Part shown: positions 1 through 14,477 of the stretch, one piece after another
Numbering within the stretch: the stretch's first letter is position 1
How the letters are laid out: every line of letters begins with the position of its first letter
Source: Nezara viridula
Lineage: Eukaryota > Arthropoda > Insecta > Hemiptera > Pentatomidae
Reading direction: 5' to 3'
DNA: 64,000 nt
Assembly (NCBI GenBank): GCA_928085145.1
Contig: OV725077.1
Location: 62,235,995-62,299,994 of the forward strand
Notes under the pieces: model-generated
What the model was told of the DNA's origin: nothing
Databases searched by the model: none
What the model saw: the letters and a program-made list of their open reading frames with translations, nothing else
Position numbers and translations under genes: made by a program

Positions 1-2298
<2,298 letters not shown>

Positions 2299-2300
<2 letters not shown>

Positions 2301-2460
2301 TCACTGCCCAAAACAAAAGACCGGCGGACCGCCGAAATGCATAAACTGCAGTAAAACCAACTCAGCATCTAACCATCCGACAAATGACAAAGACTGCCCA
2401 TCATACAAAAGAGCAATTGAAAGGTTAGTAATGAGGACCAAATATAACGACAATGAATAA
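2299..2460 (+). CDS. C-terminal 53 codons of LINE ORF1 (Gag-like, zinc knuckle)
   Basis: This is the ORF1 remnant of copy B in frame 1, ending TAA at 2458-2460. It shows the end of one CCHC knuckle (HCPKQK) and a further Cys-rich unit: CINC, then a spacer with a histidine (NHPTNDKDC). The same C-terminal arrangement (CINC...NH...DC) occurs in ORF1 of the second R1 family at 23570-25150. ORF1 proteins of this clade bind the element RNA. Its stop overlaps the ORF2 start by 8 nt (2453-2460), suggesting that ORF2 is translated by termination-reinitiation. Everything upstream is replaced by (GA)n, so no start codon remains. Confidence 0.8.
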
Positions 2461-5400
2461 TAATTCTGCCCTCCGGATAGCCCAACACAATCTAAACAAA
2501 AGACCGCTTGCAATGTCAGAATTTAGACGCATGGCCTCACTAAATAACATAGATATTGGTGCTCTTCAGGAACCTCCTACTAAGAGAGGGAAGGTGTCTG
2601 GAACTGAACCGCAAGACCGCACCATTGCTAGCAATGGAAGTGGGTTACACGATGCACCACAGAGTGCAGTGGTGGTGTTTAATCATTGCCTTACAATTAC
2701 ATCGCAGCCTGATCTGGAAGATAGATTTATTTCAGTTGTCAATGTAGATTACGTAGGCATTAACTTTGACTTGATCAATGTCTATGCAAAATTCGCACTC
2801 CCACTGGAAGACATACTGACAAAATTGCAGCTGGTAATACGGAAGCTGAGTAAGAACATCTTAATAATGGGCGATTTTAATGCTCACTCAATTTTGTGGG
2901 GCAGCCGAAGAACCGATAGAAAAGGCGTATTGCTGGAGGATTTTGCTGCAAGGAATGGCCTAACCATTGTAAATGATCCCACGGCCTTGCCAACGTTTTC
3001 GGGATCCAGCGGAGAATCATTTATCGATATAACTCTGGCATCACCTGGCATTGGCCAGCTTATTAGCTTTTGGAAAGTCGAGGATTGGACCTGCAGTGAT
3101 CACCGGGTGGTTTTATTTGAAATAAACCTAAACAATCGAGAAAAGCGATACCATAAGGAACGTTTTGTGACGGAGGGAGCTGAGTGGGAGCGTGTTGCTG
3201 AGAATATTGCATGGCACCTAACAGAGCTGGAGCAACACCATCATATGGAATTAGAAAAAGAGGCAGCGAAAATTTCAACAGAAATTTTCACAGCGGTTAA
3301 GGAGGTGTTGCCCATAACACGAGAGTCAATAAGAAATGGACAAGTATGGTGGAACACACAACTCACAAGCCTGAAGCGGGAGACGTACAGAGCAAGACGC
3401 CGATTTCAGCGAGAAAACGATGCTGTTACCAAAAGAAATGTCAAAAAAGCATATTACGAACTTAATAAGAGTTTCCAAAAGGCAATAGGAAAAGCAAAGA
3501 AAGAGACATGGCACCGATACCTAGACCAATGCAAAAGCCCTTGGGGACTAGCCTATCGGAGAGCCCTTGATAAAATCTCAAATAGAAACTCCTTCACATC
3601 GTTTATGCATAATGGGGATGCAACCAGAACGGCAGATGAGGTTGTTAATGCTATAATGGTGAGATCTTTCCCTGAAGACGAACTAACTTCGGACACAGAA
3701 GACCATGCTCACAAAAGAATTGCAATGTGTGAACTTCCGCAAACCGAAGATGCGCTTTCATGGGAAGAGGAAGACGTGAGGTTGGCTATAGGACAACTCC
3801 GATCGGGAAAGGCACCAGGACCGGATATGATAGGAGCTGATATCCTTAGAAATACAAAAAACGCACTGATTAAGCCTTTAACTACGTTCTACAACCGATG
3901 CTTCAATGAAGGCATTTTCCCCTGTATCTGGAAACAGGCTGAGCTGGTTACTATCTTGAAGCCCGGTATAACAGAAGTCACTGCTAAATCTTACCGCCCA
4001 ATATGCCTCCTAAATGTAATGGGGAAAATTCTGGAAAGCCTAATGCTGCAACGCCTAAAAGACGTGACCGATTTGCTCTCTCCTGATCAATTCGGAGGTC
4101 GAAAAGGACAGTCAACAACGGATGCCATCAACCAGCTCATATCAACAGCTAAGGAGTCGCCCTATAAATATTTTGTAGTCCTCTTCTATGATGTTGCTGG
4201 CGCGTTCGATAATATGTGGTGGCCTGCTATTATGGACGAGCTAAAGAAACTAAAATGCCCCAGAAATATATACAGGCTCATATTATCATTTTTATCGGGG
4301 CGCTCTGTCTACTATCAACTTCCGGGAAGGAGAATAACGAGGCCAGTCCAGAGGGGTTGTGCTCAGGGATCAGTTTTGGGACTCCCCCTATGGAATATCA
4401 ACATGAACCCTCTCCTTGTTAAATTGAGAGCTGCCGGGTATACGCCATCTGCTTACGTGGACGATTTTGCTGTTGGAATAGAGGCAAAATCACGACAAGA
4501 TTTGGAAATAAGGGCAGCGGAAGTCACTGACATAATCTTGCAATGGTGCCAGGAAAATAAACTCTCTTTAAATTTTCGGAAGACTCGACTCCTGTTTTTG
4601 AAGGGAAAAATGGTAGGGTTTCTCCCCAGAGTAAAGTTAGGAGATGTCCTAATAAAACCATCTCAGGAAGTGAAGTTCTTAGGAGTCCTATTGGGCGAGA
4701 GGTGTAACTTCACTAACCACCTAAAAGAAATTAAGAGCAAAACTATTGTCCGTTACAGTTGCCTTAAAACGATGGCGGGGACCACCTGGGGTCTCAAATA
4801 TGGTTACCGGGAAACCCTATATAAGGCTTCTTTCTTGCCTATTGCATTATATGCGGCGCCGGTCTGGGGCCAGAAACTGAGACAGTCAGACATCAGTGTG
4901 CTGGAGCAAGCTCAAAGAAGATCTCTCCTACTGGTGACAGGAGCGTACAGAACGGCACCCACTTCGGCTTTGCAAGTAATTACAGGACAATTGCCTATAG
5001 ACCTGAAAATACAAATATCTATAGCCAAATATAGAATAAAGAGAGGAGTGCCAGCAAATGTGGGAACAAGCTGTTTTGTGTGCCCTAGTGGAAGGTACGA
5101 CGAGGTGGCCAACAGAATAGAAGAACTAGTCCTTTCTGAATGGCAGAGAAGGTGGGATGCATGCGAGACTGGAAGACTGACCCATGAGTTCTTCCCAGAT
5201 GTCAGGAGAAGAATCAAGAATGACTGGGTGGAGACGGATTTCTGGACAGTTCAACTCCTCACAGGCCATGGAGACATAAATGAAAAATTACATTTTTTTC
5301 ATAGAAGAGCCAGTCCGAATTGTCACTGCGGGGCTGTTGAGGACGCTAGACACATAATTTTGGAATGTCCAATGTACACTGGCGCCCGACAAGCATTGGC

Positions 5401-5542
5401 AGGAGAGTACTCCATGTTGGAATGGCCTCCTCAGTCTCTGGACAAGCTTGTGGAGACACCTGAGATATTTGATGCCTTTAAGAAATACGCCAGGAGGATA
5501 TTCCATGAAAAAATAGCAAGAGAGGAAAGAATAAACCGGTGA
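2453..5542 (+). CDS. R1-clade LINE ORF2: endonuclease and reverse transcriptase, 1029 aa, intact
   Basis: The N-terminal APE-type endonuclease (about 1-225) keeps the expected residues: N13 in QHN, E40 in LQE, D141 and N143 in GDFNAHS, D192 in IDIT, and S215-D216-H217. The reverse transcriptase (about 480-800) shows RPICLLN, FYDVAGAFD, QGSVLG and YVDD at residues 668-671. A C-terminal Cys-His motif (CHCGAVEDARHIILEC) is typical of the R1 clade. The chosen ATG (2453) overlaps the ORF1 stop in the string ATGAATAA. The frame is open for 1029 codons, the usual length for the clade. In the family the endonuclease nicks the target and the polymerase copies the element RNA there. The GA flanks suggest a GA-array target, but that is an inference. 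Confidence 0.95.
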   Translation: MNNNSALRIAQHNLNKRPLAMSEFRRMASLNNIDIGALQEPPTKRGKVSGTEPQDRTIASNGSGLHDAPQSAVVVFNHCLTITSQPDLEDRFISVVNVDYVGINFDLINVYAKFALPLEDILTKLQLVIRKLSKNILIMGDFNAHSILWGSRRTDRKGVLLEDFAARNGLTIVNDPTALPTFSGSSGESFIDITLASPGIGQLISFWKVEDWTCSDHRVVLFEINLNNREKRYHKERFVTEGAEWERVAENIAWHLTELEQHHHMELEKEAAKISTEIFTAVKEVLPITRESIRNGQVWWNTQLTSLKRETYRARRRFQRENDAVTKRNVKKAYYELNKSFQKAIGKAKKETWHRYLDQCKSPWGLAYRRALDKISNRNSFTSFMHNGDATRTADEVVNAIMVRSFPEDELTSDTEDHAHKRIAMCELPQTEDALSWEEEDVRLAIGQLRSGKAPGPDMIGADILRNTKNALIKPLTTFYNRCFNEGIFPCIWKQAELVTILKPGITEVTAKSYRPICLLNVMGKILESLMLQRLKDVTDLLSPDQFGGRKGQSTTDAINQLISTAKESPYKYFVVLFYDVAGAFDNMWWPAIMDELKKLKCPRNIYRLILSFLSGRSVYYQLPGRRITRPVQRGCAQGSVLGLPLWNINMNPLLVKLRAAGYTPSAYVDDFAVGIEAKSRQDLEIRAAEVTDIILQWCQENKLSLNFRKTRLLFLKGKMVGFLPRVKLGDVLIKPSQEVKFLGVLLGERCNFTNHLKEIKSKTIVRYSCLKTMAGTTWGLKYGYRETLYKASFLPIALYAAPVWGQKLRQSDISVLEQAQRRSLLLVTGAYRTAPTSALQVITGQLPIDLKIQISIAKYRIKRGVPANVGTSCFVCPSGRYDEVANRIEELVLSEWQRRWDACETGRLTHEFFPDVRRRIKNDWVETDFWTVQLLTGHGDINEKLHFFHRRASPNCHCGAVEDARHIILECPMYTGARQALAGEYSMLEWPPQSLDKLVETPEIFDAFKKYARRIFHEKIAREERINR

Positions 5543-5922
5543 TATACCAAATACATACATTTATAGTTATCATAAGATTTAGAAATAGTATATATAAACT
5601 TAGTAATAGGCCCACAATAAGTAGGTAGGAAGTTACTGGAGTCCTGTTTGGTGGGAACAGCCCTCCAATTGCAGGCAGCCCATTAGTGTAGGTTTACCCG
5701 TAATAATTAATGCCCCAATCAAACTAAAAGACCGAATTTTGCCTCACTTTGACCCAAGAATTTGGATCAAAGTGAGAGCAGACCTGCCCGCTTGGTTACC
5801 AATCCTGGTGACCGAGCCCTTTAAATTCGTGGCATATTTTTCAGTTAGAAAATTGGATGTACCGCTGGTATAGGGTTGCCCTAAGGTACAGCGGGGGGAA
5901 AGAAGGAAAAAAAAAAAAAAAA

Positions 5923-6478
<556 letters not shown>

Positions 6479-7046
6479 CGTTGGATTGCTTTTAAGAAAT
6501 AATTACAAGAAGCTCAACTATATGCAATTTATACGGACAGGAGAGGAGGAGAGGGTGTACGGTAGCGGCTAATATGGTATCACCAGAGATTGAGTGTAAT
6601 TTATAAGCTATTTCAAGAAAGCACTGGGAAGTATAAATTACATGAGTTTAAAATAGACATTAATATCATTTGGACTTCTGTTTATAATTAATTATTTAAC
6701 AAATTATGGATTTCAGAAGTAAATGTCTTTATCAAGTACCTTGGAAGCAAGTCAGATTCAAAATGAATTGGTAGTAGATACCTACTGACATAAGTTGATT
6801 AATTTTTCTTTACATTTCCGAGATTAACAATATAATTAGAACGAAACAAGATCAGTTTCTTCTTTTCACATTCCAGTCAAATGTTTTACATATTTTAATT
6901 TCCGTTATCGTTTCCAACGTTTACTTCCTATGGAATCAAAATGTTTATTCAGTATCATTAGTTCAGTGCTGTTTCTTGCAGCACATTTCTTAGTCTCCGG
7001 CTTTTAATTTTTTCAATATCTTTTTCAATATTATTCAAGTTTAAAA

Positions 7047-7157
7047 ATGCTTCTTAGTGCTGAGGATATTGCGCGTGGTGTGGCACTTATTGATCATGGA
7101 CGTTCCATTGGATATGCATCTAATGCCATTGGAGTTCCATATGAAATGAAAGTATAA
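7047..7157 (+). pseudogene. Helix-turn-helix fragment, Tc1/mariner-type transposase-like
   Basis: A 36-codon frame starting MLLSAEDIARGVALIDHG followed by RSIGYASNAIGVPYE. The pattern (LS.E.I..GV.LID.G.S......IGVP) resembles the first DNA-binding helix-turn-helix of Tc1/mariner-type transposases, where a polar helix is followed by G-x-S and a hydrophobic helix ending in GVP or GVS. Nothing like the catalytic DDE/D domain follows, and stops appear after 7157, so this is at most a relic. The resemblance is judged by eye and the family is uncertain. Confidence 0.4.
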
Positions 7158-8697
7158 TTTTTCTAGAGCAAAAATTACGCAGCTGTTTTCCTTTCCTGGA
7201 AATTTTTAGTTTCTGTTCCTACAGACTTTTGCAGTGTGGCTGTTTAAACCCTGCCAAGTGACATCAATGAGGATAAGACCTACTTGATATTAAACACAAT
7301 TTAATTATAACTTAATTCATCGAATTCAATCAATATTGTTAGATCCGTTTTCGAGAAAATGTTAAAAACATGGAAAATCGATGATATTCAGTGGCACTTT
7401 TGGTTAACCGTTTTTCAGGAAAAAGTTAATGTGCCATCCTTTAAAATCAGCGTTTACTCGTCTATAATAATTAATTTCAGTTTCGTTTGACTTTTCGTTT
7501 TTAGTTATGCTGTTTACTTCCACACACGCAGCCCATTTTGCGAACTAGGTGATTTGGACTCAAAACTTGGTGGTGGGTACCTGGATTTCTGATGAAAACT
7601 GAGATTCGATTATTTTCAGGATACTTTTCCTTACTATACATTGCATATATAGGTAAATGAATGTAAAAATATTTTGTGTGAGAATATAAGCAATCAATTT
7701 CATATTTCAGTTTATTAAATATATATAACATTGAAAAATCTATTGAAACAAATACCGCGTGATTTTTAACCTATAAATGTATCCTCAAGTAGAAGGTTGG
7801 CAACTTTTACTCTATAAATTAAGACTCATTCATTAAACAGCAAATTAAAATAAAGAATTCACTACGATAATTCAACCTAACCCGTAGTCCCGAATTTCTA
7901 ATCTCTCTACCAAAACGTCGGTATTGGAACATATCAGATCGACTATATATTCAAAAATAATGGATTGAATTAGTCAATTTATGAGTAATTATATCTAATG
8001 GTCTCTTAGGAAGGAATTAATGTGTCAATCCGGATACTCTGTAGGAAGCTCTAAAGAATTGTTAAAAAAAAAAAAGAAGATAAAAGAGATAATTAGTGTG
8101 CTTGATAATTTATTAACTCTCAAGTAATTCGTTAAAGGATGCCCATGAATTCATTTTGAGTTTTTTTTTCGGGTAGATTTATTTTTTTCATAGCAGGAGG
8201 TGGTAATTAGGGAATAAATTATGTAAAGGCTATCTGCCTCCGATCGGGCGTCTGCAATCTCTAGTTCTAAATGAATAAATTTTGTTTCCAGAACAACTAG
8301 ATGCGGGCCACGTGTATATGTGTAATTCCAACGGAATCAACTGCTTTAAAAATAAAGTTCGAAAAAAAAAAATCATACTCATATAGATTTGTTTACGAAA
8401 GGACACCACATATATTTTTTTTTCAATGAAACCATTTACAGGTCGGTTAATATATATGGAAGCTGGGTAACTCAGCGGGTAAGACTCTGACTTACTATGT
8501 TAAAGATCCTAATTTACTTTATCACTAATTTATAATTTATAATTTATTTCTAGACATTTTATTATTAGTAAAATAAAACATTTTCATCAATTTCACGGAT
8601 TCAGATTATTAATTAATAATTTAAAATAACAGTTCTCTGTACGTTAACAACAAGTCTTTACATAACGACTTATGACAACCAACTATCGATCGATTTC

Positions 8698-9093
8698 ATG
8701 TTTAACTACAAAGACACCAAACAGACTAATAACCGACTAAGACTAAAAACCGACATGCTCACCGTTGACATGCCCATTAGGAGGAGACTGAAGAGGAGCT
8801 GGATGAGAGATCTCCTTTCCAGATTTAAAGCAATAAAAGATCAGAAAGAGGTGGCACTTGGTACTATCCTTCCTTATGCCTGTGATGCCATTATCATCAA
8901 TAACCCATCAAATGTGCTTATTGTCACTCTCATGACAGATGCAGATGAAAGTGTTAAGAGAAAGAAAAATAATAAAACCAACAAAAGTAAGCATCAAAAC
9001 GAAGAACATTCACCCATTTCCTTTTTAACAAATAATAAATATTTTCATAACAATTTTAAAGAAATGCGGACCTTCATTCACAAAATGTATTAA
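8698..9093 (+). CDS. Unrecognised 131-codon open frame, doubtful
   Basis: A Lys/Asn-rich open frame with a basic N-terminal half (IRRRLKRSWMRDLL) and a more hydrophobic middle (ILPYACDAIIINN). I see no signal peptide, no known domain and no promoter or splice context that supports it. Composition is slightly less AT-rich than its flanks, and the length is longer than most random frames nearby. It could be a piece of an unknown mobile element or chance. No function is proposed. Confidence 0.15.
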   Translation: MFNYKDTKQTNNRLRLKTDMLTVDMPIRRRLKRSWMRDLLSRFKAIKDQKEVALGTILPYACDAIIINNPSNVLIVTLMTDADESVKRKKNNKTNKSKHQNEEHSPISFLTNNKYFHNNFKEMRTFIHKMY

Positions 9094-9854
9094 TTGTTTG
9101 CTATTAACTTTTTGGAATGGAAAGTCTAGTCTTCAAAACTTACTGAAAATAAATATTATTTGAAATGTCATTACTTAATATATACTTAATTTAACATACC
9201 AACTTGTCCCATCACACCTGGAAAAATGAAATGATAAATTGCGTATTAGTTTAGTATGCAAATTCAGAAAATGTGTACCCGAAGGAAAAGGTCATACTGA
9301 AAATCATTTTCTCACGGCAAGGAGTAGAAGCCCCAACTTGTGTACATTGCCAAGTCACAAGAATAGGAAAAAACCGTCCTTCACAAGTGTTTTACCTAGA
9401 CAAATTTAAAAGGAAACCTAAAATTGGGAACATATATGAAGGAAATCATCCAACGAAAAAAGGAACTTATATTAACTTCCTAAAACTAACAAATTTTTAT
9501 AACAGGATATAAAACTGTGAATGCATATGCCAAGGAGCCATTGATATGTCAAGGGCCCATATAAGAAGAGTCGAAATAAATAAATAAAATTGATTAATCA
9601 AACCATTCTCATATGTCGACAGCCAATCTGTAAAAATAAGAAAGTACAATTTTAGTAGGAAGTTCGATTTGTATTTTTTCTAGGTGATATTGGCTTTGTA
9701 CATATTCAAAAATACAAACAAAAAATGTTATTTAAAACAATAAATCTTTGTCTTCAGCATGCAGTAAAAATTTAACGGAAAACCGAATTAAAAAAATAAT
9801 AACTCTCGAAAGAATTTATTGACTGAAGCTCGAAATCCCAGAAATTATAATTAC

Positions 9855-10110
9855 TTATAATTATTACAATTTGTAATTATAATTGTCATTTTCTATACTC
9901 ACTTAAGTGTATGACTTAAGGCCAGTTTAATAAAAATCAAAATTAACTTTTGATGGTTATTTATTGTCTCCCTTGAAACGTTCAATAAAGATTTATCAGA
10001 AATTAATTTTGATTTTTATTAAACTGACCTTAAGATATACATTTAAATGTGAATAGAAAGGTCAAAATTTAAAAATTGTATAATTGTTAATGTAATACGA
10101 ATAAGTTAAA
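9855..10110. mobile_element. Foldback MITE-like palindrome
   Basis: Imperfect inverted arms around a centre near 9972. The best inner pair reads AAGGCCAGTTTAATAAAAAT on the left and its complement (ending AAACTGACCTTAAG) on the right, about 35 bp each. Weaker complementarity extends outward over the TTCTATACTCACTTAAGTG block to about 100 bp per arm. There is no coding capacity. This is typical of a non-autonomous foldback element. No target duplication was identified. Confidence 0.6.
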
Positions 10111-12189
10111 TATGTTATAAAATAAACATAAAGTTGCACCATTGGATTATTAACAGCTAACAGAATTTGAGTTATATTTAATAAAAATTGGAAAACGATT
10201 ACTGTTGATTGACCCGAACTATGGCGAATGTTAAAGTGGGTGTGTTGTATTGCTCATCCGGAGGAACAACGACGCAATTGTGAATTTTTTGGTAAATATT
10301 TATCACATTAAATTTTCAAAAAGATGTGTTTAAATGAATCGATGTCGTATAATAATATAAGGAAAATATGAACTGTTGATTTTACATTGGTAGAATCGAT
10401 TTTAAAAATTATTTTAGTTATATAAAGATAATTCTAATTATTTTGCCTGCCTTATAAAAATCTATAGTTTGCCGTTAAATTATTGTTACACCGGATGAGC
10501 GTTATGAGATAATATTTAGTTAAAAGATTTAAATGTCTATAAAATAAAATAAAACTAGGTAACTATGAATTTGCAGCGGGTTAAAGTACATTGTAAAAAT
10601 CGTATCAATAAGTTTTCCAAACGTTTTTGCAAGCCAATATATCACTCGTTCTGAGCTTAAGGAATGTATTCCTAACTTTATCATAAACTAGTGTAGTAGC
10701 GCTTAATACCCTCCATATGCACACAACCTGATCAACTTTGTCTTATTTATCTAAGGATCAATGCCGGAAACCGTTTAACAAGTACAAAGCGATGCAGTTG
10801 ACTATCGGTGCAGGCACGTGTACATCCCAGCGATTGAATTATTTATGAAGGATTAGTATTTAACGATACGCCAGCTAAATTGCCCTTCCAATAAATCTAT
10901 CCAGATAAGAGAGTGCCTGTAGACTCTATTTGGGCTGGATCTTGTGACATCCCCTGTCCCGAAGAACCCATGTAGGCACAATAAAAAATGGAATCGATTC
11001 ATTAAACGAGAGCGGAGGGGAGAGGACGTGTTTCTATATAAATCTTGCCAGGGTTGGCATGTATAATTCATGCTCAGGCTACCAGATATAGAGACGTTTC
11101 TTGCACCACCGACAAAATGGTCCCATTGTCTCAACTTATGATTTCGTCTAAACTTCCGAGTCCCATCTGAAAACAGGGTCCCAGTCACTTGGTAGCTAAT
11201 CCAACACAGACACTATGATAAATAATATTCTCTTGTATCTACTGGCTATCCTTTATATTTGCATCCTCTTATTGGATATCCTCAAACGGTTTGCTATCTT
11301 ATTCCGTACTCTCCTTGTAATTTATTGTTAGCGTGATGGATGTTTCATCCTCCGTCCGTTATTTTACTCTGTGTCAGGGAATTTAATATCCTCTCTCTGT
11401 TGTTCATAAATCGTTAGTTGTTGTTTTGACATTTACTTATCTAAAGGCATTACTCACTGTACCAGGCATCGCATGATACCGGATTTTTCTTTACTGTCTC
11501 TCTCAAATACCGAAGGAAAATGTTGTAATTTATGTCTATTCACTTATTTTTAATGAATCAGGTCTCTTAAGAAGAAAATGTATTTAGTTTTTCATAGGTA
11601 TGAAATTTCATTTATGTATTCCATCTAAAAATAAAACCTACACAAGGCTCATTTGTTTCAAAACTAGAAAATTTTAAATTTGTAATGATTAAAATTTACG
11701 TCTGTAAGTTAAATGGACATATAGCGCACAATGGTTAAAAATAGACTTTTTTCGAGAAAAAAAAACTTCGACAATACCAATCCGTAAGTCAAAGAAAAAT
11801 ATTTTTGATACATTATCACACCTAAAATTTCTATACAATATATACAATGTAGCCCTCCTTAATCGGCTTTACGGATTAACCGGTGGTAAAAAAGAGAAAC
11901 CAGTTAAAAATTAATTTGTATTTCTCTCAGAATAGACTAGTTTCAGCTAACTAAATTATTAAAAAAAAAATGAGATAGTTGTTTTTATTACAGCCAAACT
12001 TGTCCTACGAATTTATATATATTTATAGAGCAAACTAATAAAAGGAAAATTGACAGAGTAACAAATAGCAAAGATCTTGCTATAGATTGAAATAAGATGA
12101 ATTATGCATTTCGCGTTTTTCAATAGACTGGACAGCATTTGCGATTTTATGTTAATTGATGAAAACACTTAGGTTCGTTTATGCAAAAA
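10111..12189. other. Intergenic DNA, nothing recognised
   Basis: Mostly AT-rich. A moderately GC-richer part at about 10750-11200 contains a 111-codon minus-strand frame with no recognisable motif, which I treat as chance. Confidence 0.5.
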
Positions 12190-12600
12190 ACAGATGCTTA
12201 AAGTGATCCCTTGTCTAGTCAAACTCCATCCATTTCGGCCCTGTGCATCTGATACACACATTTTCAGTTACCTGGAATCTACTAGGACATTGCCTCTCCA
12301 TCTACCTTTCGGTCTACATTTAGGCCTTATTCAATTTGGATGGTTACCGTACTTTTCTCGTCATCCTTCCCCCATCCATTCTAGTCAAGTCACCATTTTT
12401 CATTCATCGTGCATTTTTTCTTATTCCCTATAGACTATTTGGCCGACTCATAGTTTGATGATATGCCTTTTAAATCTGTCGAACAACGGTGAATCGTTCT
12501 TATTTAGTATCCAAGCCTCATGGGAGTAAGTCATTACAGGCCGAATCAGTATTTGGTAGAGGACAGTCTTTGACAGAGTTTGATTTGAAACTGATTGTTA
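12190..12600 (-). pseudogene. Degenerate LINE C-terminus, RTE-like
   Basis: Minus-strand translation gives broken but familiar pieces in order: LIRPVMTYSHEAWILNK, then farther on RPKCRPKGRWRGNVLVDSR, then AQGRNGWSLTRQG. These match the end of the reverse-transcriptase ORF in RTE-type LINEs (..RPVLTYG.EAW.L.., then RP..RW.DNV..D.., then A.DR..W..L). Several stops and frame changes lie between them. It is an old, dead copy. The assignment rests on these motifs only. Confidence 0.55.
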
Positions 12601-13559
12601 AACAACATTTTTAATTACACGATAAATTAAGATAAAAACATAATTAAACATATATCTGAGCAATCGTTCAAGACAAAATGCATGTAGGAGAATGTCGATA
12701 TAGGTTCACAATCAGAAAAATGTTGTTTTTTTAAATTCAATGAACAATGATTTTAGTGCAATTCAAGCAAATGTTAGTTCAGTTTTGTCATTAAAATATG
12801 GATTAAATCATACAGTATGTTTAAAATAACAGTGATTATTTGATATATACTATTACAGCCTGTGCGTTGTTATTTAAAATATAAACTTTATTGTTCTCAG
12901 CCTGGCTTGGAGAGAGATGTAGAGAAGTTATAGCCGGTACCGTAGGTAATTAGAGAAGTTGACCATCAAGTTGTGCAGTGTACCCATGCGCTAGAAATGG
13001 CCCTGGGATATACACCGGAGGGCCAAGTTGTTCTCAGGAAACAAGGAAGCCTGCAATAGGAACTTGTTGCCAAGTTGTTGCAGGTCCAGAGCATTGTTGT
13101 AACCTCCTCATTAAAGTCGCGACATGCCCTTAGCCATTCCTTTATGACAGCGTCATTAGTTCCGTCTTATTTTGAAACATTTCTTCTCGTGGTTTTATGT
13201 TCAGTATCTTGGGTGGTATATCGGCTTGTAGCCTTTATGAAAAGTCACAACCTCTTCATCCGAGGAATTCCGACTTTCATTTTCTTTTGTATTAATTGAA
13301 TAAATCCCTTTTTATTTTTTTCTTAGGAATACTTAAGAAATACAAATTCCATTACATCTTTTGAAAAAAAACAGGCTGGTTTCGGGAATTAACTTATTTT
13401 TTATGCCACATTTTTTAATATTTAGGCTCTTTTTGAAAAACAATTATTACACCATTGGATTCATTCGATGTTTTTATGTGAATCAATAGTTATCTCGATT
13501 TCCATAAAAATCGATTAGGGCTCACTTTAGATATAAGTGATTCATTTCATATATATCAA
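12601..13559. other. Intergenic DNA, no supported gene
   Basis: A GC-richer patch at about 12895-13260 may be old mobile-element sequence but shows no motif I can name. The rest is AT-rich. Confidence 0.4.
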
Positions 13560-13589
13560 TTTATTTTATGTAAACCAAACATTTCAGGT

Positions 13590-13770
13590 CGTTGTTAAAT
13601 GGAATAGAGAATCGATACCTATAAGTTGCTTCCTGTCAGCCAATAAGTGTTTTACGGTTATGGGAACGTTGCACTTTGTAACGATGGTCCAGGTATTCCA
13701 GTCAGCAAATATCTGTGGGCAAGTAGTGTCTGTCCAATTCGGAATCTCATCAGTATAACTTATTTTCGCC
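13590..13770 (-). pseudogene. Possible LINE C-terminal fragment (I/R1-like)
   Basis: The minus-strand frame reads NWTDTTCPQIFADWNTWT, then CNVPITVKHLLADRKQL. The latter resembles the C-terminal Cys-His motif of I- and R1-type LINEs (C..PLTVKHIL..C). The first cysteine pair is poorly preserved and no reverse transcriptase was found nearby. Weak evidence. Confidence 0.3.
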
Positions 13771-14088
13771 TAAAATTTCGAATTAATGATTTCCTTCGGG
13801 GTAGTAAATGTTTGATCTATCTCAGTATGTTTTATGTGATATTCCAGGTTAATTGTAATTAGTCTATTATCTTTGATGTTATGAGAGGTTATATGCCATT
13901 GTGTGGCTTATCAAAACTGTGAGGTGGTGGGATTAAGGACGCAGCTTTTGCCGTTTCATCAGTTTTAATATTGTTAATTAAGAATTGCATTGCATTCAGA
14001 AAAAAAATGGTAGGCTTTATATTTTAAATATTTACTTTCTCAAGTTTATAAAACAAATTTGAGAATCCTAAGGCAACAACAAAACTGA

Positions 14089-14287
14089 TCTCTTTTCCCT
14101 CTCTTCCTCGTTTTAGGCTTCATGGAATTTTCCCGGACTAGGGGGTGAGAGCGAGGGATTTAAGCCGAGTTAAAAAAACCCTGGGACACGAATTCTTAAT
14201 TATTTTGTCGTTTACAACTTCGGTTAACTGGTTGTTGGAAAACGCACGGTGCTCTGTACACACTCGTTGGTCCGCTTGGCCACCCCT
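14089..14287 (-). mobile_element. tRNA-derived SINE with 13-bp target duplication
   Basis: Minus-strand copy of the window's SINE family. Its head (rc: TAGGGGTGGCCAAGCGG) resembles the A-box part of a tRNA-Leu/Ser. The insertion is bounded by the exact direct repeat acaacaaaactga at 14076-14088 and 14288-14300, which defines the family's normal 5' end. The 3' end lacks a long poly(A). Its sequence is more diverged than the copies at 37012 and 52149. Confidence 0.85.
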
Positions 14288-14477
14288 ACAACAAAACTGA
14301 CTTTAGTTGACGGACTCTATTGGATGCCTCTGCTCTTCATCCCTCCACTTCCCTTCCTATGCTAGAAATAGTCCTGTTTGTCCCCATCAATATTTTGGAT
14401 GATACATTGGTTTTATAAACCCAATTCCTCGAAAAAAAAGAGTACAAGAGAGAAAGAAATACTTCATTCAAAGTATA

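Larger units (their letters stand above)
6479..9850. other. Intergenic AT-rich DNA, no clear gene
   Basis: Apart from the short transposase-like remnant at 7047-7157 and the doubtful frames at 8698-9093 and 9273-9512, I see no gene, RNA or repeat with support. Scattered A/T runs are present. Confidence 0.6.

Noticed and set aside
8460..8520. tRNA-like string GGGTAACTCAGCGGGTAAGA
   Set aside because: Resembles an A-box and D-arm of a tRNA, but no acceptor stem, anticodon stem or clear B-box follows. Too weak to call a SINE or tRNA.
9273..9512. 79-codon frame with a CVHC motif
   Set aside because: Short, no second metal-binding pair, no context; likely chance.
10853..11188. 111-codon minus-strand frame
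   Set aside because: No motif, no homologous repeat in the window, composition not convincing.
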